Notes: generated by a model from the sequence alone, not told the origin. 32,522 nt of DNA from Flavobacterium sp. ACAM 123 (GCF_000264055.1 NZ_AJXL01000043.1:1-32522), one strand, 5' to 3'; positions 22,945 to 32,522 are shown, counted from the first letter of the stretch. Translations and numbers: made by a program.

Positions 22945-25296
22945 ATGGATAACAAATATCTCTTTGAAATTCCTGATTCCATTTTAGGAAGTGAGATGAT
23001 GACTATAACTCGATATTCCAAAACTCCTGCCGGAGGAGGGATTTTTGGTGGTGAAGAAATCAACAGGCAAGTAGTTCGTTGGGAAAAAGGGTTAAATAAA
23101 AATATTCTCCTTCGATCTATCACTTATGTCATCATGTCTCCGGATGAAGACAAGCCAATGGCTCAAGCTGTTAAAAACTCTACTTCAGACCCAATTATTG
23201 GCAATTATGATGTATTAGCATATAAAAAAGATGAATCAGGAAAAATTACTGGTTATGTAGTCGATTTATCGACAACTTTTGATGCTGACGTTCAAACCTT
23301 CTCATTAGATCCTATAAAGAAACAATTACTAAACATTCAAACGTTTCAAAAGGATAAGTCATTCATCTCAAAGGTAAGTAGTTACCCCATAAATACTGAA
23401 GTTAGAAGCGTAAAAACCTTTACGACTACAGCCCCAAAAATCAATACGACTCCAACACCTAAAATTGGAGTGGATTTACCTTCGGCCTTAGATGCTGGCG
23501 TAATCACTGTAGAAATAAATACTTCCATGATCTTATTGCCTAAAAAACCGATGCGTAAGAGAGAGTTTGATGCACGAGTGGGGTATTTTTCTAATAAGTA
23601 TGATGTTTTTAAAGAGGAGTCTCAAAAATCAGAGACCAAAGTATTTGCGGTACGGTGGCGTTTAGAGCCAAAATCTGATGAAGATGCCCAAAAACAAAAA
23701 ATGGGAGAATTAATTGAACCTTTGAAACCGATTGTGTATTATATTGATCCAGCTACTCCGGAGAAATGGAAAAAATCTATCAAACAAGGAATTGACGATT
23801 GGCAAGTTGCTTTTGAAGGTGCTGGTTGGAAAAATGCAATACGTGGCGAATACTGGCCCGAAAATGATCCAACGATGAGCTTAGAAGATGCTCGTTTTTC
23901 TGTTTTACGATATTTTGCAGCTGACATTCAAAATGCATATGGCCCTAATGTTCATGATCCTAGAACTGGAGAAATCTTAGAAAGCCACATTGGATGGTAC
24001 CATAACATTATGAGTCTTTTAAGAAACTGGTATATGATTCAAACCGCTGCCGTAGACCCAGCCGCAAGAGCCAAGAAATATGATGACAAATTAATGGGAG
24101 AATTAATTCGTTTTGTCTCTTCCCATGAGGTAGGACATACATTAGGATTGCGTCACAATATGGGTGCCAGTTCTGCAACTCCTGTTGAAAAATTGAGAGA
24201 CAAAGAATATCAAGAAAAAAACGGACATACTTCTTCTATCATGGATTATGCACGGTTCAATTATGTTGCACAACCAGAGGATAGCGTAACTGCTTTATTC
24301 CCTAGAATTGGAGATTATGATAAGTGGGCTATTAAATGGGGATATTCCTATTTTGAAGATACCAAAGATGAAGCACAAGAAAAAGCAATGTTGAACGAAA
24401 TGACTAAGGAAGCTTATAAAAATAATCGTTTGTGGTTTGGATCTGAATCAAGCCCTTATGATCCAAGATACCAAACTGAAGACCTTGGAGATAATGCAAT
24501 GAGAGCTTCTGAGTATGGTATTAAAAACCTTAAAAGAATTCTTCCCAATTTATTAGAGTGGTCTAAGGAAGATGGCGAAAGCTATGCTGAATTAGACGAG
24601 CTTTATGGCGCACTTACAGGACAGTTTAGAAGATATATGGGCCACGTTACTAAAAATGTAGGTGGGATCTATGATTCACCTAAAACGTATGACATGAAAG
24701 GGAATCAGTTTGTAGTTGTACCAAAAAGCATCCAAAAAGATGCTGTAGCATTCCTGAACACACAATTGTTTACCACTCCAACTTGGTTATTGAATGAAGT
24801 TATTCTTTCGAAAATAAAACCCGAGAATGGTGTTGAAGCTATCAAAGGAATGCAAGATGCGACCTTAAACAGCTTATTAGCTGGAGATCGCATGGTTCGA
24901 CTTTTAGAAACCTCTGTTGAAAGTAAGAATAATTATTCTGTTGACGAATTAATAACTGATTTGAGAAAAGGGATTTTTTCTGAGTTAAACGGAAACGGTG
25001 CTATAGATATGTATCGAAGAAACGTACAAAAACTGTATGTAGACAAGTTGATTGAGTTACTTAAACCAGGCACTACAACCGTTAGGGCAGTTCCAGTAGG
25101 AACTACATCTGGTTTTACGACACGGAAAGTAAATTTAGCCCAAACTGACTTACCTTCTATCGCTAGAGGTCAACTTCTAAATTTAAAGAATGATTTAAAA
25201 ATATCTACTTCCAGTATATCAGATAAAATGAGTAAATATCATCTACTCGATTTGATAAACAGAATCAGTGAAGCTTTAGATCCAAAATCAAGATAG
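22945..25296 (+). CDS. Large exported zinc metalloprotease (met-zincin, DUF4953/DUF5117/DUF5118 type)
   Basis: The 783 residues from the first in-frame Met contain the extended zincin motif HEVGHTLGLRHNMG (H394, E395, H398, H404), a downstream SIMDYARFNYV Met-turn, and upstream beta-rich regions of the DUF5117/DUF5118 kind (RYSKTPAGGGIFGGEEINRQ region; VRWRLEPKS). The Bacteroidota family is exported and about 820-850 residues long. The missing 72 residues, including the signal peptide, are encoded upstream (22732-22944) in the same frame but without a usable ATG. It probably acts in the periplasm or at the surface on unknown proteins. It is followed by a strong terminator and is a single-gene unit. 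Confidence 0.88.
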   Translation: MDNKYLFEIPDSILGSEMMTITRYSKTPAGGGIFGGEEINRQVVRWEKGLNKNILLRSITYVIMSPDEDKPMAQAVKNSTSDPIIGNYDVLAYKKDESGKITGYVVDLSTTFDADVQTFSLDPIKKQLLNIQTFQKDKSFISKVSSYPINTEVRSVKTFTTTAPKINTTPTPKIGVDLPSALDAGVITVEINTSMILLPKKPMRKREFDARVGYFSNKYDVFKEESQKSETKVFAVRWRLEPKSDEDAQKQKMGELIEPLKPIVYYIDPATPEKWKKSIKQGIDDWQVAFEGAGWKNAIRGEYWPENDPTMSLEDARFSVLRYFAADIQNAYGPNVHDPRTGEILESHIGWYHNIMSLLRNWYMIQTAAVDPAARAKKYDDKLMGELIRFVSSHEVGHTLGLRHNMGASSATPVEKLRDKEYQEKNGHTSSIMDYARFNYVAQPEDSVTALFPRIGDYDKWAIKWGYSYFEDTKDEAQEKAMLNEMTKEAYKNNRLWFGSESSPYDPRYQTEDLGDNAMRASEYGIKNLKRILPNLLEWSKEDGESYAELDELYGALTGQFRRYMGHVTKNVGGIYDSPKTYDMKGNQFVVVPKSIQKDAVAFLNTQLFTTPTWLLNEVILSKIKPENGVEAIKGMQDATLNSLLAGDRMVRLLETSVESKNNYSVDELITDLRKGIFSELNGNGAIDMYRRNVQKLYVDKLIELLKPGTTTVRAVPVGTTSGFTTRKVNLAQTDLPSIARGQLLNLKNDLKISTSSISDKMSKYHLLDLINRISEALDPKSR

Positions 25297-25340
25297 CTAC
25301 TTAGTACATAACTGCTAAACAGTACATTATTATTACAAGC

Positions 25341-25380
25341 AAAAAGGCTGTTCGAAAATTAATTTTCGGATAGCCTTTTT
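25341..25380 (+). terminator. Intrinsic terminator after the metalloprotease gene
   Basis: A long near-perfect hairpin: AAAAAGGCT (25341-25349) pairs with AGCCTTTTT (25372-25380), and the stem continues inwards through TTCGAAAA and TTTTCGGA with G-U pairs. It ends in T5 then AATTAT and lies 45 nt past the stop. Confidence 0.85.
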
Positions 25381-25722
25381 AATTATAAAACTACTTATAT
25401 CAATTTTTGTGAAACATAAAATAGAGATTATGCGACAAATTCAAGTATCATTCGATTCATAAGGAATAATAATTTCAGTTGTAGTTAGTTGATTTAAGTT
25501 ACAAGCCATCAATCCGTAAATGAATAGCCTAAACAGCAAAAAAATCCATAATACGGAGTGTTACGATATCGCTTGTCTATTCAATGTTGGTTAATTACAT
25601 TATTCAGTTTTTATATTAGACCGGTATAAAATTAAGCTACTGAATAGCAGTCAAAGAATAAAGCAACGTAATACAAAGAGGCTACCCTTCATTGGACATC
25701 CTCCTCTTTATTTAAATTCCAT
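25381..25722. other. Gene-free stretch between two convergent terminators
   Basis: No ORF of convincing length or codon use on either strand. The only structure is AAAGAGG (25675-25681) with CCTCTTT (25703-25709), a loose hairpin followed by ATTTAAATT on the plus strand, which may be a degenerate terminator. Confidence 0.5.
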
Positions 25723-25749
25723 AAAAAAACCGAACTATTTCTAGCTCGG
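25723..25749 (-). terminator. Intrinsic terminator after the proteorhodopsin gene
   Basis: Plus-strand arms CCGAACTA (25730-25737) and TAGCTCGG (25742-25749) form an 8-bp stem with one G-U pair and a 4-nt loop. The minus strand then has seven Ts (plus-strand A run 25723-25729). It lies 31 nt past the stop. Confidence 0.85.
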
Positions 25750-25779
25750 CTTCAGTGAACAAATAAAATTGTTTTTTTA

Positions 25780-26505
25780 TTAGTTAGTCTGTGATTTTAC
25801 AGCAAGAGTATAGATTACTAATCCAAACCCGATTTTGTTGATAGCATCAGCGATGTTGTAAACTGCATCAACGCTTCCTTTACCTACAATACCTGTGTAC
25901 CATCCATCAGTTCCCAACATGTAACCTAACGGGTAGATTGCCCATCCTACAAGTACGAACCAACATAAAATTTTGTGCGCAGCAAGTGTATTTCCACCGG
26001 CAGCTTTTGCCAATTTAGCAGCCTCACCAATCCATATTTCATATACAATTAAGAAATAAGCAACACCTGAAGCGAATCCCCAAGCTGCCGCGTTACCAGG
26101 ATCAACGACCTCACCCCAGTAACCTGTAACTAGCATCACAAGAGAGTAAATAATCATTTTCCATAACAAAGACTGCTTAGCCCCTGCAACTTTCAAGATT
26201 AAGTAAAACTCAAGACACATTAATGGCACCGTCAATACCCAGTCAACATAACGGAAAAAAGTAGGCGATTCACCGAAACTTGCCCAATAATCTCTCATAT
26301 AGAAATAATGAATTGCGGCAATAAAAGTAATCAAACCTGAAACCAACACTGAAGTACGCCATTTTTTGTCAAACTGGCTCAGCGATAAAAAGAAAAATGC
26401 AGATGCGGCCATCATAGCCATACATCCTACGAAGAAAGTAAAACCTACGTAATCAGTAGGAGATAACTTTGCGACCATTCCTGAAATAAACATAAAATTT
26501 GTCAT
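25780..26505 (-). CDS. Proteorhodopsin, green-absorbing light-driven proton pump
   Basis: A 241-residue seven-helix retinal protein. Conserved residues are H66 (IHYFYMRDYW, pairing with the acceptor), R85, and the DTE triad D88-T92-E99 in RYVDWVLTVPLMCLEFY. D220 and the Schiff-base lysine K224 are in NIADAINKIGFG. The DTE triad marks an outward proton pump rather than a sodium pump (NDQ) or chloride pump (NTQ). The spectral-tuning position equivalent to 105 is M96, the green-type residue usual in flavobacteria. The protein seems intact. It is divergent from blh, which would make its retinal, over a 114-nt intergenic region. Confidence 0.97.
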   Translation of the reverse strand: MTNFMFISGMVAKLSPTDYVGFTFFVGCMAMMAASAFFFLSLSQFDKKWRTSVLVSGLITFIAAIHYFYMRDYWASFGESPTFFRYVDWVLTVPLMCLEFYLILKVAGAKQSLLWKMIIYSLVMLVTGYWGEVVDPGNAAAWGFASGVAYFLIVYEIWIGEAAKLAKAAGGNTLAAHKILCWFVLVGWAIYPLGYMLGTDGWYTGIVGKGSVDAVYNIADAINKIGFGLVIYTLAVKSQTN

Positions 26506-26619
26506 AGTTAAAAATTAAGGTTAAATTTTTTTTTGTTCAGGTAAATATAAGAATAGTTAGACAAACAAAATGTTTTTTGTTCAACTATTTTTTCCTAATT
26601 TTCAATAAAATATTTCAAC
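26506..26619. promoter_or_regulatory. Divergent promoter region of proteorhodopsin and blh
   Basis: For rhodopsin, minus-strand TATATTTA (26542-26549) is a one-mismatch -7 box with TTTG 16 nt upstream (26566-26569). For blh, TAATTTTC in the plus strand (near 26596-26603) is a one-mismatch -7 box, also with TTG about 16 nt upstream. Spacings are slightly short. The two candidate -33 regions adjoin each other in an AAC/TTG-rich core, so the genes may be co-regulated, for example by light. Confidence 0.35.
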
Positions 26620-27520
26620 ATGCTTAAATATACAAACATTGCAATCATAGCAAGCTTTTTCTGCCTGTGGCTCAACTCTTTCTTACCTAAAGAGGTTCAA
26701 ATAATCGTTGGATTTTCACTGATTTTTACCTTCGGAATCCTACACGGTGCTAATGATTTGCTTTTAATTAAGAATACAAACGATTCTGAAAATAGTATTT
26801 CCTTTACAAAAGTTCTACTCTATTATATTCTTGTAGTTCTCGCCGGCTTATTATTATTCTATTTGATCCCAATAGTTGCTTTGCTTCTTTTTATTTTAGT
26901 TAGTGCGTTTCACTTTGGAGACCAACAAGGTTTGTATTTAGATTTAAAAGTATCAAAATACCTATTGACTTTCTATCCTTTTATTTACGGGATCGTTATA
27001 CTCTTCTTGTTGTTTTTCTTTCATGCCACTGAAGTTGAAGAAATAATAACTGAAATTATACGATTTGAACTACCTTATTACTACATCAACGAAATCTTCA
27101 TCACTAGCCTATTCTTATTTATAGGTATGAGTGGTTATTTCTATTGGAAATTTAAATCGATTAGACAAAAAATACGTGTCGAATTTATTTTTTCTATTTG
27201 TTTTTGCAATCATATTCAAAACTTCCAGTTTAATATGGGGATTTGCGATCTACTTTATTATATGGCATAGCATTCCTTCTATTTTAGACCAAATTAAATT
27301 TATTTATGGATCTTTTTCTTTTAGCTATTTTATATCCTATTGCAAGAACGCCTTTTTGTATTGGTTGGCTTCATTAATAGGTATCGCACTTCTATATTTC
27401 CTGTTTAGAGATAAGGAAATCTTTAATGCTATATTTTTCTCATTTCTTGCAGCAATCACATTTCCCCATGTTTTAGTAATATTAAAAATGATGCATCAAA
27501 GAGATTCAAAAATTGCATAA
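26620..27520 (+). pseudogene. blh: Brp/Blh-family beta-carotene 15,15'-dioxygenase, frameshifted
   Basis: Membrane enzyme that cleaves beta-carotene to retinal. The first part (26620-27270) shows several hydrophobic helices and the histidines FGILHGANDLLLI and SAFHFGDQQG typical of the family. It runs out of frame after KSIRQK and stops at 27270. The second ORF (from 27131) carries the conserved rest in the next frame: IWHSIPSILDQI and AAITFPHVLVILKMMHQ. Removing one A from the A6 run at 27167-27172 joins them as SIRQKYVSNLFFLFVF, a full-length protein of about 300 residues. So it is disrupted by a single-base indel, real or technical. Being divergent from the rhodopsin gene, it almost certainly serves it. 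Confidence 0.88.
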
Positions 27521-27554
27521 AAAAAACCGAGCTATAACTAGCTCGGTTCTTTTT
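27521..27554. terminator. Bidirectional terminator between blh and dnaK
   Basis: A 10-bp perfect stem pairs AACCGAGCTA (27525-27534) with TAGCTCGGTT (27539-27548) around a 4-nt loop. The plus strand has TTCTTTTT after it and the minus strand has at least six Ts, so it can stop both convergent genes. Confidence 0.88.
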
Positions 27555-27562
27555 AATATGTA

Positions 27563-27590
27563 GTAGAGATACACCATAGTGTATCTCTAC
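27563..27590. repeat. 12-bp perfect palindrome just after dnaK
   Basis: GTAGAGATACAC (27563-27574) pairs perfectly with GTGTATCTCTAC (27579-27590) around CATA. It lies 9 nt beyond the dnaK stop and lacks a U-tract. The GTAGAGA...TCTCTAC type of palindrome is a recurrent dispersed (REP-like) intergenic element in several bacterial groups as I remember it. Here it may stabilise the dnaK mRNA 3' end. Confidence 0.65.
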
Positions 27591-27599
27591 AGGAAATAA

Positions 27600-29483
<1,884 letters not shown>

Positions 29484-29549
29484 TTTTATTTATATTTAAT
29501 TATAGTGTATACTTATTTTAATGACTCCTCCTGCTTAAGTCAATCACTA

Positions 29550-29638
29550 TGCCAATACAATAGGGTCCTATAAAATGGCAGTTTTTGTTAAAATGGCGGA
29601 AAATACTCTGCCAAGATGACATTTTGAATTTACTGCCA
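29550..29638. promoter_or_regulatory. Cluster of TGCCA/TGGCA motifs upstream of dnaK
   Basis: TGCCA at 29550, TGGCA at 29576, TGGCG at 29594, TGCCA at 29609, TGACA at 29617 and TGCCA at 29634. AAAATGGC occurs twice 18 bp apart, and TGGCAG/CTGCCA form inverted pairs. A further palindrome, ATAGG-GT-CCTAT, lies at 29560-29571. The whole set is 65-155 nt upstream of the dnaK ATG, where a stress-response operator would lie. No family is assigned; this is inferred from repetition. Confidence 0.45.
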
Positions 29639-29680
29639 TAGCTTAATTAGAACGAAGAGTTATCATTCTTGGCTTATTGG

Positions 29681-29785
29681 CTAGGAGCTTTTCCCGCTCT
29701 CCGCTGTATTCCCGATAAATAAAAACCACGGCTTGAAAAAAGCCTTTTTTTCTAAATCGGGAGATGCCGCTGCTATCGGGGCTTG
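29681..29785 (-). repeat. Flavobacterium-type structured intergenic element
   Basis: Read on the minus strand it begins AAGCCCCGATAGCAGCGGC, has a central hairpin (AAAAAAGGCTTTTTT) and ends with GAGAGCGGGAAAAGCTCCTA. ATCTCCCGAT and ATCGGGA arms can pair across the centre. I recall very similar 'AGCCCCGATAGcaG...GCGGGAnnAGCTCC' stretches recurring after genes in Flavobacterium genomes; that recollection needs a search. It lies downstream of the toxin-like pseudogene and in the spacer before dnaK. Confidence 0.55.
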
Positions 29786-29817
29786 GGAATTTGTGGTTTC
29801 ACTTTGCTGTAACAGAT

Positions 29818-30455
29818 TTAAGAACTTTTATTAACTCCCACAACAAAATCCAATTTGATAAGTTCCCAAGATTTATCTAAAAAGCATATCAGATCAAAAT
29901 CAGCATCAGCCAATTCAAAATTTACAAATTGAGGCTTAATAGTGGAGCAATTACTAGAAGGATAGCGTTGTTCATAAAACAAAATCATTTCATCAATAGT
30001 TACTTTGTCAAGGTAATAGTGTAAGTTCCAAAAATCTTTCTTTCTACCTCCTCTCAAAACGACATCGGGTTTCATAGCGATAATTTCGTTTTCAGAAGCC
30101 ATTCGAACACGCTCTTTATCAATGCTCTCAAAGATAAATTCATCTGTTTACTATAAATCGATTTTTACAAAGTCTTCCTTTGAATTCCCAACATCAAAAA
30201 AAGTTCCAAATGCAACATCATCAAGATTTCTAGAGCTGCAATATGGGTATTTATTTTCAAGAAAACTCCTGATTCCCTTAAAGTCAATTGAACCATAGTC
30301 CGCCGCTGTAAACAAATCAATATCTACCGACATTCTGTGACCGATTTGTAAACTCAAAGAAGTTCCTCCAACCAATCTAAAAGGAGCAAATAAATCTTCT
30401 TCCATCAAATCAATTACAACTTTTTAAGCAATGGTGAAACTGTATTCCAATACAT
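29818..30455 (-). pseudogene. AbiEii/AbiGii-type nucleotidyltransferase (toxin-like), decayed
   Basis: The N-terminus MYWNTVSPLLKK starts at 30455 and loses frame at an A5 run (30421-30425); one more A would lead into VVIDLMEEDLFAPF. The nucleotidyltransferase signature LVGGTSLSLQIGHRMSVDIDLF follows. At 30148-30153 two consecutive in-frame stops (TAG TAA) interrupt KIDL..TDEFIFES. Beyond them the same frame continues through RMASENEIIAMK and RGGRKKDFWNLHYYL to the end. The family, about 210-220 residues, forms the toxin-like partner in AbiE-type and related modules. Here the coding frame has one indel plus double nonsense, so it is inactive unless read through. It is 39 nt downstream of the original end of the antidote gene. 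Confidence 0.85.
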
Positions 30456-30494
30456 AAGCTATCTTGTTAGTCGTTCAGGATTCAATAGATTAAT

Positions 30495-30926
30495 TTAAGA
30501 AACTTCCTCTTTCCCATAAAAACGTATAATTTCTTCTTGATCTATTTTATTACCGTAAGCAAAAACGCGTTTCACAATCGAAACTTTCGTCAATTTCCAA
30601 TCGATTCTATCAAAAGTAATGTCCTAAAATACTTCTTTTCTAAATTTTGAAAGATCTGGCTTATAACTACTATCCCTCTTGGCTTCCTTTATGCCATAAA
30701 AAACTTGAAGAGTCATCAAGAACCCTTCTTCAAATTCTAGCTTCTCCTCTAATTTAAGCGATAAATCAGCATTCATTTTCCTACTGCCCTTTATAATAGC
30801 GCCACGAGTTTGAGGATGCTCATCAATAGAAAGCGCAAATTGCCTTTTATTGATGTTCCTTTTCTGCAATTCTCGCTCTACCATTTTCCCAGGGTGAATT
30901 CCTTTTATGATATCAATCTTTTTCAT
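30495..30926 (-). pseudogene. XRE-family plasmid-maintenance antidote-like protein, truncated by a nonsense codon (stop at 30624)
   Basis: The present ORF is 100 residues: HPGKMVERELQKRNINKRQFALSI is the start of an XRE helix-turn-helix of the HigA/VapI type, followed by IIKGSRKMNADLSLKLEEKL. It ends at TAG (30624-30626) after FRKEVF, but the same frame continues with DITFDRIDWKLTKVSIVKR and ends RFYGKEEVS at 30495. Relatives as I remember them have Trp at this spot (LFWD), so TGG to TAG is the simplest change; full length would be about 143 residues. The DNA-binding part is complete, so a truncated repressor could still work. A palindrome immediately upstream is the likely self-operator. It forms an operon with the nucleotidyltransferase pseudogene. 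Confidence 0.78.
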
Positions 30927-30936
30927 ACTGCAGATG

Positions 30937-30952
30937 TAAACAATTTTGTTTA
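30937..30952 (-). promoter_or_regulatory. Palindromic operator upstream of the antidote gene
   Basis: TAAACAA (30937-30943) and TTGTTTA (30946-30952) are perfect inverted 7-mers two bases apart. They lie 10 nt before the antidote ATG (30926), the place where XRE antitoxins bind to repress their own operon. Confidence 0.65.
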
Positions 30953-31066
30953 TCTATTTTTTAATGTGATATTCAAATACTTGGAAAAATTAGAACGAAA
31001 CCTTTTATTCCAAAAACAACAAGAAAACTTTAACCTCATCTATTTCTACTACTTAAAAAAGTTACT

Positions 31067-31074
31067 TAAATTTG
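31067..31074 (+). promoter_or_regulatory. -7 box of the DUF2461 gene
   Basis: TAAATTTG is an exact TAnnTTTG match, 54 nt before the ATG. There is no clear TTG at the -33 position. Confidence 0.35.
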
Positions 31075-31128
31075 GATCTTACTCTTTCAACTCAAAGTAA
31101 ACTTGAAAAATATCCGATAAATTAAAAA

Positions 31129-31818
31129 ATGGAAAACCCCACTATCGCATCTAGCAGTCTTACTTTTTTAAAGCACTTAGAAAACAATAACAATCGAGAA
31201 TGGTTTGCTGAAAATAAGGACACTTATATTTTGGCACAAAACAATATCATTACTTTTGCAGATCAGTTAATAATACTAATGAGCTCACATGATGCTATAG
31301 AGACCATATCTGGAAAAAAAAGTCTCTATCGTATTTATAAAGATGTTCGTTTTAGTAAAGACAAATCTCCTTACAAACCACGATTTGCAATAGGTTTAAA
31401 AAGAGCAACTAACTTAAAAAGAGGAGGTTATTATTTGAATATACAGCCTGGTAATAATTTTCTAGCCTGTGGTTTTTTCTCTCCTAATCCGGATGACCTG
31501 AAAAGAATAAGAAAGGATATGGAACTAAACCATTCAGAATGGCGCAAAATTTTAAACTCAAAATCAATAAGGGATAATTTCGTTGCGTTATCTGGTGCTA
31601 AAGTTCCAACGTCTCCTCGAGGATTCGCCAAAGACCATGAAGCCATCGATTTAATTCGGCACAAACAATTTATCCTAAGACATAATTTTACAGATCAAGA
31701 AGTCATCGACTCTCAATTTGTTTATAAAATAAACGAAATGTTTAAAACGGTACGACCCTTTTTTGACTACATGAGTTTTGTTCTTAGCACTGATTTAAAT
31801 GGAGAGACTAGAGTTTAA
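31129..31818 (+). CDS. DUF2461 (TIGR02453) family protein
   Basis: A 229-residue cytoplasmic protein of unknown function. It is recognised by LTFLKHLENNNNREWFAENK at the start, then SLYRIYKDVRFSKDKSPYKP, KRGGYYLNIQPGNNFLACG and the C-terminal DYMSFVLS region, which are the conserved blocks of the family. There is no signal peptide or membrane helix. The ATG at 31129 directly precedes the domain and follows an A-rich leader. It stands alone; neighbours give no hint of function. Confidence 0.9.
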   Translation: MENPTIASSSLTFLKHLENNNNREWFAENKDTYILAQNNIITFADQLIILMSSHDAIETISGKKSLYRIYKDVRFSKDKSPYKPRFAIGLKRATNLKRGGYYLNIQPGNNFLACGFFSPNPDDLKRIRKDMELNHSEWRKILNSKSIRDNFVALSGAKVPTSPRGFAKDHEAIDLIRHKQFILRHNFTDQEVIDSQFVYKINEMFKTVRPFFDYMSFVLSTDLNGETRV

Positions 31819-32044
31819 ATCGGTATTAGGTCCGCTAGTGCCAAAACATTTTTGTAAAATTTAAGTAACCTTTTTTATTAAACCTCTATTCTCCTAACGT
31901 TTTATAATCACTAACAAATCCCCTTATTTAACCTTTGGTAATTTTACAAATTTGCGTTTAAAAAAAGTCAAAAATAAATCTATAAATTCTCAATTATCGT
32001 ATTTTAAACTATATTTGAACACTCAGAAAATAAAACTAAAAAAT
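31819..32044. other. Short intergenic stretch
   Basis: AT-rich with no ORF worth reporting. An upstream in-frame ATG for the next gene exists at 31952, but the residues it would add are lysine/asparagine-rich and not expected in the family. Confidence 0.4.
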
Positions 32045-32434
32045 ATGTTTACCCTAGAACAAATCAAACAAGCACATGATAAAGTACAAACGGGTGCTGA
32101 TTTTCCAAATTACATTCAAGAATTAATCGACTTAGGTGTAAAAGGATATGATACCATTATTAAAGACGGCCGTGTTGCTTATTATGGCAGTAATGACGAT
32201 TCCGTAAGCACAGATAAAAAATACAATGATATTAAGATTACTTCAACTGCAAATAAAGAACGTTTTATTGAGTTTCTGGTCATGCATCAAGACGGGCAAA
32301 CCGATTACTTTACTTTTTGCCAACAAGCAGCTCAATCTGGAATCGCTAAATCACGCATAGACATTATCGAAATGACCTGTACTTATTTTGATACCTCCGG
32401 TAACGCCATTGTAATCGAAAAAATACCAAGTTAA
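32045..32434 (+). CDS. DUF1398 family protein
   Basis: Start chosen at 32045 (MFTLEQIKQAHDKV), giving 129 residues, the normal length for DUF1398 (PF07166). The family is recognised by FPNYIQELIDLGVKGYDTII and DGRVAYYGSNDDSV, plus the C-terminal CTYFDTSGNAIVIEKIP. The function is unknown; database names such as 'phage envelope protein' are not supported by anything here. It is a soluble protein, and an in-frame ATG at 31952 is unlikely to be used. Confidence 0.88.
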   Translation: MFTLEQIKQAHDKVQTGADFPNYIQELIDLGVKGYDTIIKDGRVAYYGSNDDSVSTDKKYNDIKITSTANKERFIEFLVMHQDGQTDYFTFCQQAAQSGIAKSRIDIIEMTCTYFDTSGNAIVIEKIPS

Positions 32435-32522
32435 TTACCTGCCTTTACTACACGTAATCCTTCCATTTTAAAATAGTGATTTTTCACATTCATACAACAC
32501 CTAAAAAAAATAAGACATAAAA

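Noticed and set aside
25780..26505. Possibility that the rhodopsin is a sodium or chloride pump
   Set aside because: The triad is Asp-Thr-Glu (D88, T92, E99), not NDQ or NTQ, so proton pumping is the supported reading.
30148..30153. Programmed stop-codon read-through in the nucleotidyltransferase
   Set aside because: Two consecutive different stops (TAG TAA) plus an upstream indel in the same gene and a nonsense codon in its partner are better explained by decay.
30810..31100. A 96-residue plus-strand ORF overlapping the antidote gene start
   Set aside because: Its first half is the antisense of the XRE domain, the rest is AT-rich Phe/Tyr/Lys sequence, and it would run over the operator palindrome.

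Overview
The window reads as chromosomal DNA of a Flavobacterium-like Bacteroidota. The evidence is low GC, lysine/asparagine-rich proteins, A-rich start regions without Shine-Dalgarno sequences, several TAnnTTTG-type -7 boxes, a SusC/SusD pair, a beta-propeller/Y_Y_Y/LuxR regulator, a proteorhodopsin with a Brp/Blh partner, and an intergenic repeat of a kind I associate with Flavobacterium. I saw no rRNA, tRNA, CRISPR array, insertion sequence or phage module.

Layout. 1-1036: a long imperfect palindrome followed by a frameshifted small membrane protein (minus strand). 1239-4767: an M28 carboxypeptidase-Q-like peptidase and a SusB-like GH97 alpha-glucosidase. 4855-14764: a minus-strand polysaccharide utilisation operon in the order susC, susD, LamG surface lipoprotein, GH144-type glucanase lipoprotein, serine esterase, GH3 beta-glucosidase, closed by a strong terminator. 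15007-17754: its probable membrane-spanning regulator. 17854-21228: pta-ackA. 21339-22409: CorA. 22728-25296 (+): a large zincin metalloprotease. 25780-27520: green-type proteorhodopsin (minus) divergent from a frameshifted blh (plus). 27600-29483: dnaK with an unusual motif cluster upstream. 29818-30926: a decayed AbiEii-type nucleotidyltransferase / XRE antidote pair with a clear operator. 31129-32434: DUF2461 and DUF1398 proteins.

How the genes work together. SusC/SusD and the LamG protein would bind and import an oligosaccharide. The GH144-type enzyme would cut the chain, the esterase may remove substituents, and GH3 would release glucose. The GH144 plus GH3 pairing suggests a beta-1,2-glucan target; the adjacent GH97 suggests additional alpha-glucan use. 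Pta-AckA handles the acetyl-CoA overflow end of metabolism. Rhodopsin plus Blh would supply a light-driven proton pump and its retinal, but blh is out of frame here.

The most striking pattern is a series of single-base lesions. At least five genes (membrane protein, GH3, LamG lipoprotein, metalloprotease, blh) are disrupted by 1-nt indels, mostly in A/T homopolymers and often right in the signal-peptide region. This could be sequencing error or real slippage; raw reads decide. The toxin/antidote pair is different: besides one indel it carries in-frame nonsense codons, which looks like true decay. I found no clearly novel system. The best leads are the homopolymer lesions, the GH144-esterase-GH3 locus, and the regulatory palindromes upstream of susC, dnaK and the antidote gene.
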